A DNA stretch of 64,000 nucleotides, taken from assembly GCF_036850765.1 (NCBI RefSeq), contig NC_089490.1, positions 133,576,522 to 133,640,521 on the forward strand, given 5' to 3'. This stretch comes from Saccopteryx bilineata (Eukaryota > Chordata > Mammalia > Chiroptera > Emballonuridae). The stretch's first letter is position 1; each line of letters starts with the position of its first letter. Shown one piece after another: positions 34,956 to 47,912 of the stretch. The position numbers and the translations under genes were made by a program. A model generated the notes under the pieces. It was not told the DNA's origin, ran no database searches, and saw only the letters and a program-made list of their open reading frames with translations.

Positions 34956-37900
34956 ATGGCAGTAAGAAACCCTCAACTGTCAATAATTACATTAAACATA
35001 AATGGATTGAACTCACCAATAAAAAGACACAGAGTAGCAGAGTGGATCAAAAAAAAAATCCAACTGTAAGCTGCCTTCAAGAAACATATCTAAGCTACAA
35101 GGATAAAAACAGACTCAAAGTGAAAGGCTGGAAAATGATTCTCCAAGCAAATAATATCCAAAGAAAAGCAGGTATAGCCATACTCATATCTAGTAATGCT
35201 GACTACAAGACAACAAAGGTAATCAGAGACAATGGTCATTTCATAATGATAAAGGGGACATTAAATCAAGAAGACATAACATTTCTTAACATATATGCAC
35301 CAAACCAAGGAGCACCAAAGTATATGACATCTACTAACTGATCTAAAAATAAAAACCGACAAAAATACAATCATATTTGGAGACCTGAATACACCACTGA
35401 CGGCTCTAGATCGTTCATCCAAACAGAAAATTAATAAAGAAATATTGGCCTTAAACGAAACACCAGAACAATTGGATATGATAGACATCTACAGGACATT
35501 TCATCCCAAAAGGTCAGAGTATACATTTTTCTCCAATGTACATAATACATTCTCAAGAATTGACCATATGTTGGGCCACAAAATTAACACCAACAAATTC
35601 AGAAAGACTGAAATTATACCAAGCATATTCTCTGACAATAGAGCTTTGAAACTAGAATTCAACCTCAAAAAAAAGTAAACAACAACAAAAAAAGTAAACA
35701 GACCCACAAAAATGTGGAAATCAAACAATGTACTAATATTTCTATAAAATGACTGGGTCAAAGAAGTAATAAAAGCAGAGATCAAAAGATATATACAAAG
35801 AAATAAAAAATGACAACACAAAATATCAGAATCTCTGGGATGCAGCAAAAGCAGTAAGAGGGTAGTTCATATTACTACAGGCCTATATGAAAAAATAGGA
35901 GAGAGCCCAGGTAAACAACTTAACATCGCATCTTAAGGAACTAGGAAAAAAAGAACAAAGACAACCCAATACAAGCAGAAGAAAGGAAATAATAAAAATC
36001 AGAGTAGAAATAAATGAAATAGAGAACAGAAAAACTATTGAAAGAATCAAGACAACAAGGAGCTGTTTCTTTGAAAAGATCACCAAAATTGAAAAACCCT
36101 TGGCAGACTCACTAAGGAAAAAAGAGAAAGAACTCAAAAACAAAGTCCAGACTGAAAAAGAAATCATAGATATACAGAGGATTACTGTAGAATAGTATGA
36201 AAAACTATATGCCACCAAATTTAACAATCTAGAAAAACGGATAAATTCCCAGAACAATACAATCTTCCTAGACTAAATCATAATGAAGTGGAAAGCCTAA
36301 ACAGACCTATAAGTAGGGAGAAAATAGAAACAACTATCAAAAACCTCCCCAAAAATAAAACGTCTTGGGCTAGACAGCTATACTAGTGAATTCTATCAAA
36401 CATTCAAAGAAGATTTGGTTACTATACTACTCAAAGTCTTCCAAAAAATTGAAGAAGCAATACCTCCAAACACATTTTATAAAGATCAACATAACCCTCA
36501 TACCAAATCCTGGCAAGAACAACACAAAAAAAGAAAATTACAGACCAATACTTCTAATAAATACAGATGCAAAAATCCTAAACAAAATACTAGCAAACCG
36601 AATACAACAATACATTAAAAAACCCCACACATCATGATCAAGTGGGATTCATCCCAGAATCACAAGGATGGTTCAACATACATAAAACAATTAATATAAT
36701 ACACCATATCAACAAAACCAATGATCCTATCAATAGATGCAGAAAAGGCATTTGATAAAATACATCCTTTTATGTTTAAAACACTCAACAAAATGGGTAT
36801 ACAAGGAAAATATATCAACATAATAAAGGCTATTTATGACAAACCATCAGCTAACATCATATTAAATGGCAAAAAACTGAAAACTTTTCTTCTAAAATCA
36901 GGAACAAGACAAGGTTGCCCACTCTCTCCACTCCTATTCAACGTAGTGCTGGAAGTTCTAGCCAGAGCAATCAGATAAGAGAAAGAAATGAAAGGCATTC
37001 ATATTGGAAAAGAAGTAAAGGTTTCACTTTTTGCAGATGATATGATCCTGTACATAGAAAACCCTAAAGACTCCACAGAAAGACTATTAGAAACAATAAA
37101 CCAATACAGTAAGGTCGCAGGATACAAAATTAACATACAGAAGTCTATTGTTTTCTTATATGCCAACAATGAAACTTCAGAAAATGAACTCAAAAAAATA
37201 ATCCCTTTTACGGTCGCAAAAAACAAACAAACCTACGAATAAACATAACAAAGAATGTAAAAGACCTTTATATATAATGAAAACTACAAAGCATTGTTAA
37301 AGAAAATCAAAAAAGATACAATGAAATGGAAAATATTCCTTGTTCTTGGATAGGAAGAATAAATATAGTTAAAATGACCATATTACCCAAAGCAATATAC
37401 AAATTTAATGCAATTCCCATCAAAATCCCAATGTAATTTTTTAAAGAAATGCAACAAAAAATCATCGGGTTATATGGCACCATAGAAAACCCCAAATAGC
37501 CAAAGTAATCCTAAGGAAAAAAAATGAAGCTGGGGGCATTACAATATCTGACTTCAAATTATACCACAAAGCCACAATAATCAAAACAGCATGGTATTGG
37601 CAGAAAAATAGACACTTAGACCAATGGAATAGAATAAAGAGCCCAGAAATAAAACCACATATATATGGTCAAATCATCTTTGATAAAGGAGCCAAAAACA
37701 CACAATGAAGAAAAGAAAGCCTCTTCAATAAATGCTGCTGGGAAAACTGGAATGCCAAGTGCAAAGAGTGAAACTCGACTACACAAAAATTAATTCAAAA
37801 TGGATCAAAGACCTAAAATACATAGAAAACATAGGTACTAAACTCATGGACCTTGGCCATAAAGAACGTTTTATGAATTTGACTCCAAAGGCAAGGGAAG

Positions 37901-38700
37901 TAAAGGCAAAGATAAATGAATGGGACTACATCAGACTAAGAAACTTTTGCAAAGCAAAAGAAACTGACAACAAAACAGACAGCCAACTAAATGAGAGATG
38001 ATATTTTCAAACAAGAGCTCAGATAAGGGGCTAATATCCAAAATATATAAAAAACGCACAAAATTCAACAACAAACAAGCAAACAGTCCAATAAAAAAAT
38101 GGGAAGTGGACATGAACAGACACTTCTCCCAAGAAGAAATAGAAATAACCAATAGATTTATGAAAAGATGCTCATCTTCACTAGCTATTAGAGAAATGCA
38201 AATTAAAACTACAATGAGATACCACCTCACACCTGTTAGATTAGCTATTATCAACAAGACAGGTAATAACAAGTGTTGAAGAGGCTGTGGAGAAAAAGGA
38301 ACCCTCATCCACTGTTGGTGGGAAAGTAAATTAGTACAACCACTATGGAAGAAAGTATGATGGTTCCTCAAGAAATTAAGAATAGAACTGTCATATGACC
38401 CAGCAATCCCTTTACTGGGTATATACCCCCAAAACTCAACATCATTGATACGTAAAGATACATGCAGCCCCATGTTCATCGCAGCATTGTACACAGTGGC
38501 CAAGACACGGAAACAACCAAAAAGCCCTTCAATAGAAGACTGGATAAAGAAGATGTGGTACATATATACTATGGAATACTACTCAGCCATAAGAAATGAT
38601 GACATCGGATCATTTACAACAACGTGGATGGACCTTGATAACATTATATGAGTGAAATAAGTAAATCAGAAAAAACTAAGAACTGTATGATTCCATACAT
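34956..38700 (+). pseudogene. L1 ORF2 (endonuclease-reverse transcriptase), degenerate
   Basis: Starts ATG GCA GTA at 34956. The first 38 codons are open, then a frameshift follows at an A10 run (35048-35057). The endonuclease region continues as CLQETYL, AGIAILIS and NIYAPN (35042-35341). The reverse transcriptase region has [25 protein letters not shown] (36721-36978) and, after one in-frame stop, FADDMILY (37033-37056). The C-terminal part gives [17 protein letters not shown] (38547-38600). Several further indels occur. ORF2p normally nicks target DNA and reverse-transcribes L1 and SINE RNA; this copy is dead. Confidence 0.93.
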
Positions 38701-39282
38701 AAGTGGGACACAAAAATGAGACTCATGGACATAGATAAGAGTGTGGTGGTTACCATGGGGAGGGGAAGGGAAAAGAGGAAGGGGGTGATGGGAGGGGAGG
38801 GGCAAAAAGAAAACCAAATGAAGGGTGATGGACGACGATTTGACTTTGGGTTTTGGGTATACAACATAATCAAATGTCAAAATGATCTGGAGATGTTTTC
38901 TCTAAATCTAGGTGCTCTGGTTGACCAATGTCACCCCGTTAAAATTGTCTAAATAAAACTATTAAAATAAAAGATTTACTGGGCAACAAATCAAATTGTA
39001 CAGGAAAGCTTGTGATGAAAAGCATGCACTTCCTTATCCACTATTTAGTGGTTCCATTTTCAGTTAAAGTAGCTCTATTTAAATAATAAGTTAAAGGGCC
39101 TCTTTAAATAAGGGGCCCATATTGTTATATTTTTAACTTTTTATATATACTAGAAAATGTCAAATACACAAAACGTAGAATAGTATATTGAGCCCCATGT
39201 AAGCATCAACTATCTTCAATAATCACCAACATACTGAAATTAAGATTCATTTATAAATCCCCCCCCCTAGGTTGTTTTAAAG

Positions 39283-39402
39283 CAGGGGTCTCAAACTCGC
39301 GGCCTGCAGACTGGCCCGCAGATTAATCCACGAAGTCTGATTAGTCTGCAGGCCGCACAAAATTGGTGGGCGGGCCGCACGGCCGCGAGTTTGAGACCCC
39401 TG
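39283..39402. mobile_element. hAT-type MITE, 120 bp, largely palindromic
   Basis: Terminal inverted repeats caggggtctcaaactcgcgg / ccgcgagtttgagacccctg are perfect for 20 bp. The inner part (ggcctgcagac..., gtctgcaggcc) is also inverted. The perfect 8-bp target duplication ttttaaag occurs at 39275 and 39403. Confidence 0.94.
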
Positions 39403-39539
39403 TTTTAAAGCATGTCCCAGACATTGCATCATTTTATCTTAAAATTCTATAGTATCTCTAAGAGGTAAGGGCTCCTTTTTTCTACAATAAAATGAAACAT
39501 TTTATTACCTGACATTATACTTTGATTTTTTTTCCTCTT

Positions 39540-39660
39540 TTATAATGGAGTTTATTTTCCAGCTTTGAGATATAAATGACATATAACATATAAGTTTAAA
39601 GCACACAATGTAATCATTTTATATATATATATATATATATATTGCAAAATTACCTGTTTT
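39540..39660 (-). repeat. old L1-like fragment with (TA)n
   Basis: gagatataaatgacatataa, cataagtttaaagcacac, then a (TA)n run at 39621-39641. A similar passage occurs near 43880-44100. Confidence 0.45.
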
Positions 39661-39689
39661 TATAACAAACATTACTCAACAACAACAAA

Positions 39690-40015
39690 ATTTTTTTTTT
39701 CTTTTTTGTGACAGAGAGAGTCAGATAGAGGGACAGATAGGGACAGACAGACAGGAAGGGAGAGAGATGAGAAACATCAATTCTTTGTTGCAGCTCCTTA
39801 GTTGTTCACTGATTGCTCTCTCATACGTGCCTTGACTGGGTGGCTACAGCAGAAAGAGTGATCCCTTACTCAAGCCAGCAACCTTGGGCTCAAGCTGGTA
39901 AGCCTTGCTCAAACCAGATAAGCCCGCAATCAAGCATGCGACCTCGGGGTCTTGAACCTGGGTCCTCCACATCCCAGTCCAACACTCTATCCATTGCACC
40001 ACTGCCTGGTCAGGC
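39690..40015 (-). repeat. SINE family C
   Basis: Minus orientation: T-rich tail, gtgacagagagagtcagatag, gagaaacatcaattc, cttgctcaaaccag modules, and head cactgcctggtcaggc at the right end. Confidence 0.92.
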
Positions 40016-40830
40016 CAAAAATTATTGATGCACACAAATTCTGAGCAAATCTGCCCAGTGAAAAAAAAGTCACACCCAAAAGGTTACATAGTGTGTGTAA
40101 AGTAACATTCTTCAGGACAAAAGGGGAGAGCTTTGTGGCCACATGTCCTATATCTTGACTGTATTTTGATGTTTTACTATTGTGATATTGTACAATAGTT
40201 TTGCAAGGTGTCACCAGCACCACCAGGAAACACTAGGTACAGGGTAGTTGGGATCTAATTCTTTGTACAACAGCATGCATTTCTAAATTTATCTTAAAAT
40301 GGAACGTTTAAATACAAAAACCATAATGACAATTTCCCCTAACACTTTTGTCAGAATTCAAAGTTCTCCAAGTGGTCCATAAACATCTTTTTAGATTATT
40401 CAAATCAGGACCCCAATAAGGTCTCCACTCATTCCATTTGGTTGATAGACCTCTTCACACCTGTGGTTCCTTCATTTTTAACTCTTGCCATTTATTTGGT
40501 GAATAAATTGAGGCATCTATCCCACAGAATTAGCCGAACTCTAAATTTGGCTCACTGTAACATCTTTACCTTCCTCCTCCCCTGTACTTACTATAAACTG
40601 GTCATTAGATCTAAGGTTGATTAGATCTAGGTTTGAGTTAGATACATATATCTATATAAATATAGTCTAAATAATATATATCTATAATAATATAGTTGAA
40701 ACTCTAGCCACTGCACCACCAAGGCATGAATGTGTCTTTTTACTTAGCAGAAATTCCTCATCAAGTATTTACCTAAAATAGAGTTCTCTGGCTTTTCTAA
40801 TTTTTAGAAAAATTAGTTGATGCCCTAGAC

Positions 40831-41338
40831 CACTGGTCCCAAACCTTTTTTGGGCCATGGACCAGTTTAATGTCAGAAAATATTTTCATGGACCGGCCTT
40901 TAGGGTGGGACAGATAAATGTATCACGTGACCGAGACAAGCGTCAAAAGTGAGTCTTAGACAGATGTAACAAAGGGAATCTGGTCATTTAAAAAAAATAA
41001 AACATCGCCTGACCTGTGGTGGCACAGTGGGTAAAGCGTCAATCTGGAATACTGAGATTGCTAGTTCAAAACCCAGGGCTTGCCTAGTCAAGGCACATAT
41101 GGGAGTTGATGCTTTCTGCTCCTTTCCCTTCTCTCTTTCTGTCTCTCTCTCTGCACTTCCTCTCTCTAAAAAATGAATAAATAAAATCTTTTAAAAAAAT
41201 CTAAAAAATAAAACATCGTTCAAACTTAAATATAAATAAAATGGAAATAATGTAAGTTACTTATTCTTTCTCTACGGACCGGTACCAAATGGCCCACGGA
41301 CTGGTACCGGTCTGCGGCCCGGGGTTTGGGGACCACTG
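40831..41338. mobile_element. hAT-type nonautonomous DNA transposon with nested SINE
   Basis: Ends cactggtcccaaacc and ggtttggggaccactg are inverted repeats. The perfect 8-bp target duplication ccctagac occurs at 40823 and 41339. Internal blocks catggaccggcc and ggaccggtacc repeat near the two ends. Without the SINE the element is about 300 bp. Confidence 0.93.
41007..41202 (+). repeat. SINE family B inside the hAT element
   Basis: Head gcctgacctgtggtggcaca, tail aaaatgaataaataaaatc. The perfect 15-bp target duplication aaaaaataaaacatc occurs at 40992 and 41203. Confidence 0.95.
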
Positions 41339-42369
41339 CCCTAGACAGCTAAGGTGGCAATCAAGTTTGTTGTTATTTTTTAACTGTTATGAACTTAAGT
41401 TTTTCATGTTGCATGTTAGTTTCACTCTATTACAACCATTATTTCTGATGGTCACACTCCCTCACTCTTGGTCAGTGCAGCCCCGTCTGGATGTCCTAGC
41501 AGTTTAAGCTTCCTTGCTTGCATACTGTGAGGACAGACTCGAGTTCACTGCCTACCACACTTGTGGTTGTAAATCAGAACACAGATCTTACTAAGGAACC
41601 CTGACCCCTTTCAGTTGAGAATGGTATTTACAGATGGCATCTAGTAAGTACCTGAGATGCTCATTTCTAAACTTTATCAACAGCGCAAGAAAATGGCACC
41701 AGATGGGGTACTGGAAATATGTAAAGTACATGACTGTCTAAGCACTAAGGTACACACTCAAACGCAATACATTTTTAAAAAGAGTGAAAATATTACTTTA
41801 AAGGAAAAAACATGACTTCATACTGACACCTTCCATTCCCACTTTGTCTAGCAAGGTTTTGAATTTGATTAAAAAAATTTTTTTTTGCCTTATAGTGAAA
41901 AGTCTTGATTCCTAATGAGTTTAAAAAACTGCTCATTTTCTTTATTCAGGATTTAATTTCTGTCAGTATGCGTGCTTCAGAGTGGTTGAGCCTTCTTTGC
42001 AGATACTTTTGACCTTAGGCTATATCCCACTGGGATTTTTCATATTTTTAAGTTTAAAAAAATTCTTTGAGATTAAGCAACCATCTTGATATACAGTTAG
42101 ATAACTTGACTGTTTTCAATTTTTAGGGATTGTTCTTTTTCCTAATTTGATATGTGTCTGATAGCCATGCACAAACATTTACATGGTTCAATGTCAAAAG
42201 GTAAAACATTCGAGGAAATCTAGTTTTCACTTTTTCCTATTCCTCCTGTCGCCTCTCCCTGTAGGGAACCAGTTTTTATTAGTCTTTGACTATTCTCTTA
42301 CTTTTAATTAAGACTTCATTGTCACCATAAACATATTTATATTATTTTTAATGTTCCTCACTTTCTTAA

Positions 42370-42760
42370 AGAGGTAGTATATTAGTTTGCCATATTAGGT
42401 GCCATTAACAAAATACCACACTTCAGGTGGCTTAAATGGCATTATTTTCTCACAATTCTGGAAGCTGAAAGCCCAAGATCAAGGTGCTGGCAGAGCCAGT
42501 TTCCTCTGAGGCCTCTCACTGGTACACAGACGGCTGCCCTCCTGCTGCCCCTTCACAGGCTTCTACCTGTTGGTGTGCTCCTAGCGTCTCTTTTTATATC
42601 TTCATAAAAGGGCAGCAGTCAGAGTGGATTAGGGACATTCTATGGGTCTCATTTTTAGTTAATTATCCCTTTAAAGGCCCTAGCTCCAAATATAGTCACA
42701 TTCCCTGGTAGTAGAGGTTAGGGCTTCAAAGTGAGAATTCTTGGGGTAGCTAGCTAGTTC
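42370..42760 (+). repeat. MaLR/LTR-like old repeat
   Basis: tagtatattagtttgccata, aaataccacacttcaggtgg, ctcacaattctggaagctg, tcctctgaggcctctcac and tccaaatatagtcacattcc form a familiar old mammalian repeat. Assignment to an ERVL-MaLR-type LTR is tentative. Confidence 0.5.
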
Positions 42761-42779
42761 ATCCCCTACCAGGTAGCTT

Positions 42780-42932
42780 ACTATACACATCATTTTACAG
42801 CTTATTTTTTTCACTTAATAGTACTTCCTAGCATTGTTCCACCGTAGGATTTGTAATTTTTCTTCACCATTTTTTTTTATTTTAATTTTTATTTTATTTA
42901 TTCATTTTTAGAGAGGAGAGAGAGAGAGAGAC

Positions 42933-42976
<44 letters not shown>

Positions 42977-44230
42977 GGGAGGAGCTGGAAGCATCAACTC
43001 CCATATGTGCCTTGACCAGGCAAGCCCAGGGTTTCGAACCAGCGACCTCAGCATTTCCAGGTCGACGCTTTATCCACTGCGCCACCACAGGTCAGGCTCT
43101 TCACCATTTTTTACTGCTACAAAATTCTCACTTTGTGAACATGCCACAGTCCATTCACCAGCCTTACTGTGAGACATTTGGTTGGTTTATAGTCTTTGGC
43201 TTTACAAAGAGTACCACATTAAATACTTTGCACAATGCCTTTTTGTCTTTGAATCTTTGTGATGATTTCCTAGACATGGGACTGCTGGGTCAAAAGGTAA
43301 ATGAATATTTAATTTGTCTCGATTCTGCCAAGCTGCCTTCACAGAGATCTGCAGCACCAGAGAAATGTATGAGTGTGCCTCTGACCACCTGCCTCGCAAG
43401 AAGAGCACGCTGTAAGACTTTTCGATTTTTCTTTATCTAAAATGGTAAGAAATGGCATCTCAATGTACTTTTCTTATGATAAACAACGCTGAACATTGTT
43501 TTCATGTTTGAGGGCTATTTTTATTTCAATTTTGTGAACTTTAAAAAATATCTTGGAAATTTTTCTCAAGTTGTTCACATTTTACTCAATTTAGAAGTTT
43601 TTTAGTATTAGTGATCTTAATCCTTTGTGTTTGATATGAATTAAAAATACTTTACCCATGTTTCCCCTTTGTTTCTTAAATTTTCTTACAGTTTTTTTCC
43701 TGTGCATTCTCCATGTTGTTTGGTCAAATGGAGTGAAATTGACCAATACTTGACCTCAGTTTCTGGGTTTTGAGCCATGTTTTGGCAACTTTGTCCATTT
43801 ATAGGTTATAAAGAAATTCAATCTTAGGAATTCTAAAACTACTTCTAAGTTAGCCATTTTATTTACTTTCATATTTTTTTCAGTTTTATTGAAGTCTGAT
43901 AGATAGAAACTGTATATACTTAGGTTGCGCATACTTTTTAAAAAAGGTGTACATCATTTAATATACATGTACATTATAAAATGATTACAATCAAGTTAAT
44001 AAACAGATCCATCACCTCACAGTTAACAGTGACCATTTGTTTTGTGTGTGAGATCTATTCTTAGAACATTTCAAGCATTCAACACAGTATAAAACTCCAC
44101 TAATTACCGCCATAAACGATGAGACCAGTGCTCTCTTAAACTAACCCTTCCTCCACAGTTAGTTTTGGTTCTTTCATTGGTTACATTTGAATTCACACTT
44201 GCATTTCTTGCACCAACTTTTAAAACATGT
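42780..44230 (-). repeat. old L1 fragments, antisense
   Basis: gggactgctgggtcaaaagg, gattctgccaagctgcc and caattttgtgaactttaaa match late ORF2/3' UTR of old L1 in minus orientation. Interrupted by a family B SINE. Confidence 0.65.
42876..43097 (-). repeat. SINE family B with long (GA)n tract
   Basis: Minus orientation. A (GA)n run lies at 42913-42973 and the head ccaccacaggtcaggc ends at 43097. The target duplication tcttcaccatttttt occurs at 42861 and 43098. Confidence 0.94.
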
Positions 44231-44249
44231 GTTGAATCCTAATTTGTAA

Positions 44250-47200
44250 GATGATAATTATAACAACAGCTACTGTGCTTACTATGGCTGGACATTGCTC
44301 TAAGCGTTTCGCATGTATTAACTCACTATTCATCATAAATTTATAAAAATAAGTATCACCACTATACTGTCTCACCTCCAGCCTTTCTATCCACTTTCAC
44401 CTTCTGCTCTTAGCTATATTTAGACCATCTTGTACATAACCAAGGTGTTAAAGCTTTGCCCTTACACTTACAAAGTTGAAAACAAACAGCACTTACACTA
44501 TTAGGACAGAATCAACATTTCCCTTACTCTGACAAAGACAGAGCACACACCTTCCCCTTTCCTCTGGTGCCCCCTGTAGATGATTTCTAGCACTGTCAAA
44601 TATCCTTTCCCTTACACTTCCTATTGCTTAAAATCATATTTGCCCCAACACGTTTGAATACAGACTTTTATTTGAAACGATATACCTTTCTTTTCCTAAT
44701 ATGGCACACCTTCCATTTTCGGAATCACAGGTCTTTTGGTTTTTCCCTCCAGAGACCCTCTCATTGGGGTACCCTTTTCTCTTGCACAAATTTAGGCTGG
44801 CCACCCGTCTGGGCAGCTCAACAGCTATAGCCCAAGATTTTCTTTGCACAGTTCTGCCGCATCATTAGATCCACTGCGTCCAGGGTCCTCAAACTGGCTT
44901 CCTTTTGCTCAAGTAGCACCTCTAGTACTACCCAAAGAAAAACTTTCAGAGTCCTCAAAATGTCAGAATGTATTTTTCTTTTACCCCTAAATTATATTTG
45001 GCTGGTTTTAGAATACTGGGCTGAAAGTCAGTTTATTTCAAAGCTTTAAATGTTCTGTTGAATTATCTTTCAGCATTTAGACTGCTGTGAAGCTTATCAC
45101 CACCCTGGTTACTGTTTCCTGGTAGAAAAGTCCACTTTTCTCCTACTCTTATTGAGCAATGATATTTCAAAGTGCTGGCTTTTAATATTCCTTTCTTCAG
45201 TTCTTCAGTTCTGAGAAATCCTCTCCTTTTAATTTGACAATTTCTTCCATGCCACCTCCTTGTCCTGAGACCTATAAGGCCTCCTAGCTGGGTCTTCCAC
45301 CTTATTTCTAGTTTGTCTTTCTTTTGCTTAACCATCCGGGAGACTCTTTTATTTCATTCTCTAGTCTAACTACTACATTTTATATTTTTGCAAATATTTT
45401 TCCTCTGTTCTCTTTTTATAGCTTTTCTTCTTCATTTTATGATTCCTTAAATTTGGGTATATACCTTCTTAATTGGAGTATAAAATTTTCTTCCATTCTC
45501 TGAATAACATTTCTCTTTAAGGTCAGTTTTTCAGTTTTTTAATATTGGCTTTTCATATTCTTGGTTCAACTCAGTTGCCTGATTATGATGTAAGAAGAGA
45601 CTGGAAATTGGTATGTGCTTCCTCTGCTTTCTAGCTCAGCTCCTTCCTGCGTGGTGATTCTTCTGGGAACTCTGGGAGAATGGGGAGTATCAATTGCAGG
45701 CTTTGCTTTAGGGCAAGAGCTGGCTGTTGAGATTGTGGGATCTTCCAAATGCCAGAGTGAAAGCTTTAATTTAGATGACAACACTCTTCCTGAGTTCCAA
45801 GGTGGAGAGGGTGGTGTGGTGCCAACTGGTGTTTCATTCACATACAGGACTTCCATTAATCCGTTTTTCTCTACCACTTCTCACACTTACCATCCACTGT
45901 CCTGCCCATGCTGGGACCAGTCTCTCGGGACTCCCACAGACAGGCTGGCCTTGCACCACTCCTGCTCCCAGAGCACATTCATTCGGCTGTCAATCTTCCC
46001 ATCTCTTTACCTGCCAGCACGCTCCCATCTGCCTTGTCTTCCAGACCTGCACTGAAGGCTGTCACTTCCCTCTCCTTCTAAGCCTATCCTCCTATCGCAT
46101 GACCATTTTGATGCAGTGGGGTCCTGGGAGGGGTTAGAGCAAAACTTAATGCTCAATCCTCCTTGGACTTCCAGAAGCTATTGATCTCATGTGAGTAGGG
46201 ACACATTCTCTGTAACAGTGCTTTTGCAGAGTGTGAGGGAAACCAATTTATAATACAATAAAATGAGTGCATAGTCGTGAACTTATGTGTACTTTTCAGT
46301 AAAGGGATCTTTCAAAAGCATACGCGACTTGAAAAAGGGGCTAGACCAGAAAAATAGTCAATGTCCTCTGGTTTTGTTGACTTGTGTGTGACAGTGCCAT
46401 GTTTAAACCAAGAGAAGCAGCAGTTTGTTTTATGAAGTATAAAAATATTTACTATTTTGGGTAGGTGTGTGTTGGGGTGAAGATGAAGAGTTTAGTTTTG
46501 AAAATGTTTGTGTTTTCAGGTATCTGTAGGATTTTTTAAGAAGAGATGTCTGTAGGCAGTCAAACATAACATTTATAAATCAGAAAGATTTGGGACTCTT
46601 CAGAAAGATTTTGGGAGTGCTTATGAAATCACCCCAAAAATATACAATTTGGAAAGGCAAAGAATAGAACTCTGGATAATACAACCGTGTAAGGATGAGT
46701 GGAGAAAGCTATAAGGTGTTCTCAATGATGCCGAGTGTTGCTGAGACGGTGAATGGGAATAAGACATCAAAGGATGCAATGGACTGTGGTCAGCAGGTTA
46801 CTAAATACCTTGGAAAAATCATTAAAAGAAAGTGAGAAGTGGTGGAGAATGAGACTACATGTCAGATAAGCTATGGAATGGAGGGTCTGCAGGGGCATCT
46901 ATGTGAGTGCCCCAGAAGCGACATTAGCAGGAAGAGGGATTGGGGAGTTCAGCACTGAGTGGGAGTGGAATGAAAGGGATGAAGAGATGACTGAGGAGAG
47001 TGTGTGAAACAGATCATGTGGTTTAGGATAAACAAGGAAATAGGAAGTTGAGGGACATCTGAAAGCTTGAGAGTAAACAGAGGGCCAGAGATTATTTGTG
47101 CTAGCAGGGGACGTGAGGAAGGGTGTGCAAGGGCTAAAGGAGAGAAGCCTGGGGTCGGAGAATGAGATATGTAAATGTGTATTATTAGAAGTCGGAAGGG

Positions 47201-47774
47201 CTTGGTATTAACAAGCTGTTGGGTATCACAGAGGAAGGTTCAAAGGGAAGCTGCAAAGGGAAGAGGGACAAGTAACTGGGTTAAGGTGCTGGGATTGGTG
47301 ACCCAGAAAGAGATGGTGAAGTCACCTGAGCCAGAATAGGCCATGACACACTGACTGAGAGCAGCTTTCCAAACTGTACCTTAACTATACGGAAGTGACC
47401 CAGCCACAGCAGAAGCAATGTCAAACAAGTGACCAACACAGGGCACTCTCCCATCTCTGGGAAATTAGAGGATTCCCCAAATACAGTGAGCTTATATCAG
47501 ACTCAGAGAGAAGAACCGACTTAAATTTGCATGCCAATGATTTACTGTGCTACACGTACCTAACACAACTGAGAAGATGCAAAAATTGCCCTCGGGTAAT
47601 TAAGAATTGAGTATATAATCTCTCATGGACCTTTCTATTCCATGATAAAATGATTTTAATACTCTTAGTCTAATGTCAACTGGGAAAAAATGTGGGTTTC
47701 CATGTTTCCCTAAACACACAACCAAGAAGCACACCCCCACCTTGTGCACTGACCGTGGCTCCAGACACACTCAC
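44250..47774. other. CDCA2 intron, mostly unassigned old sequence
   Basis: A MIR-like piece lies at about 44260-44360 (gacattgctctaagcgtttc). From about 46500 to 47340 there is G/A-rich sequence resembling the ancient repeat noted at 61730. No exon is supported: the longest open frames (for example 45615-46055) lack splice context and family features. Confidence 0.4.
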
Positions 47775-47912
47775 CGGAGTCTTCTTCAAAGGCACTCTGT
47801 CTTTGCACTTGCTTCCTTGAGACCTCCTCCTCTGAGTTTTCTTTTCTTTGCAAGGCTGAGCTGCTGCAGTGATTAAGCTGCAAACACTCTCTTCTGCAGA
47901 ACTCATCGGTTG
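47775..47912 (-). CDS. CDCA2: CDCA2 internal coding exon, lysine-rich
   Basis: This 138-bp, 46-codon, symmetrical exon has acceptor tttctttacag and donor gtgagtg. The peptide includes SSAEESVCSLIT, then QPCKEKKTQRRRSQGSKCK and PLKKTP. Human CDCA2 has EESVCNLLNTEVQPCKEKK followed by a similar basic run. It is highly basic, consistent with the chromatin-binding part of the protein. It is followed by the 19-kb intron. Confidence 0.9.

Larger units (their letters stand above)
31791..38970 (+). mobile_element. full-length LINE-1, decayed, in CDCA2 intron
   Basis: A perfect 15-bp target duplication (aagatttactgggca) at 31776-31790 and 38971-38985 defines a 7180-bp insertion, antisense to CDCA2. 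Layout: GC-rich 5' region with tandem monomers (32244-32640), a T-rich stretch (33160-33660), a degenerate ORF1 (33671-34640), ORF2 (34956 to about 38700), and a short 3' UTR with a G-rich tract (38757-38810) ending attaaaataaa. ORF1 and ORF2 are broken by several frameshifts and stops, so the copy is inactive, although both ends are complete. Confidence 0.95.

Noticed and set aside
37931..38563. Minus-strand open frame of 210 codons
   Set aside because: Antisense of the L1 ORF2 C-terminal region; A-rich L1 sequence commonly leaves long antisense frames.
42913..42973. Regular short repeats such as (GA)n and the ~20-bp SINE modules looked briefly like a repeat-spacer array
   Set aside because: No constant repeat with unique spacers; these are simple repeats or SINE parts, and the genome is mammalian.
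45615..46055. Plus-strand frame of 146 codons in a CDCA2 intron
   Set aside because: No splice sites in the right places, no recognised domain, and opposite strand to CDCA2.
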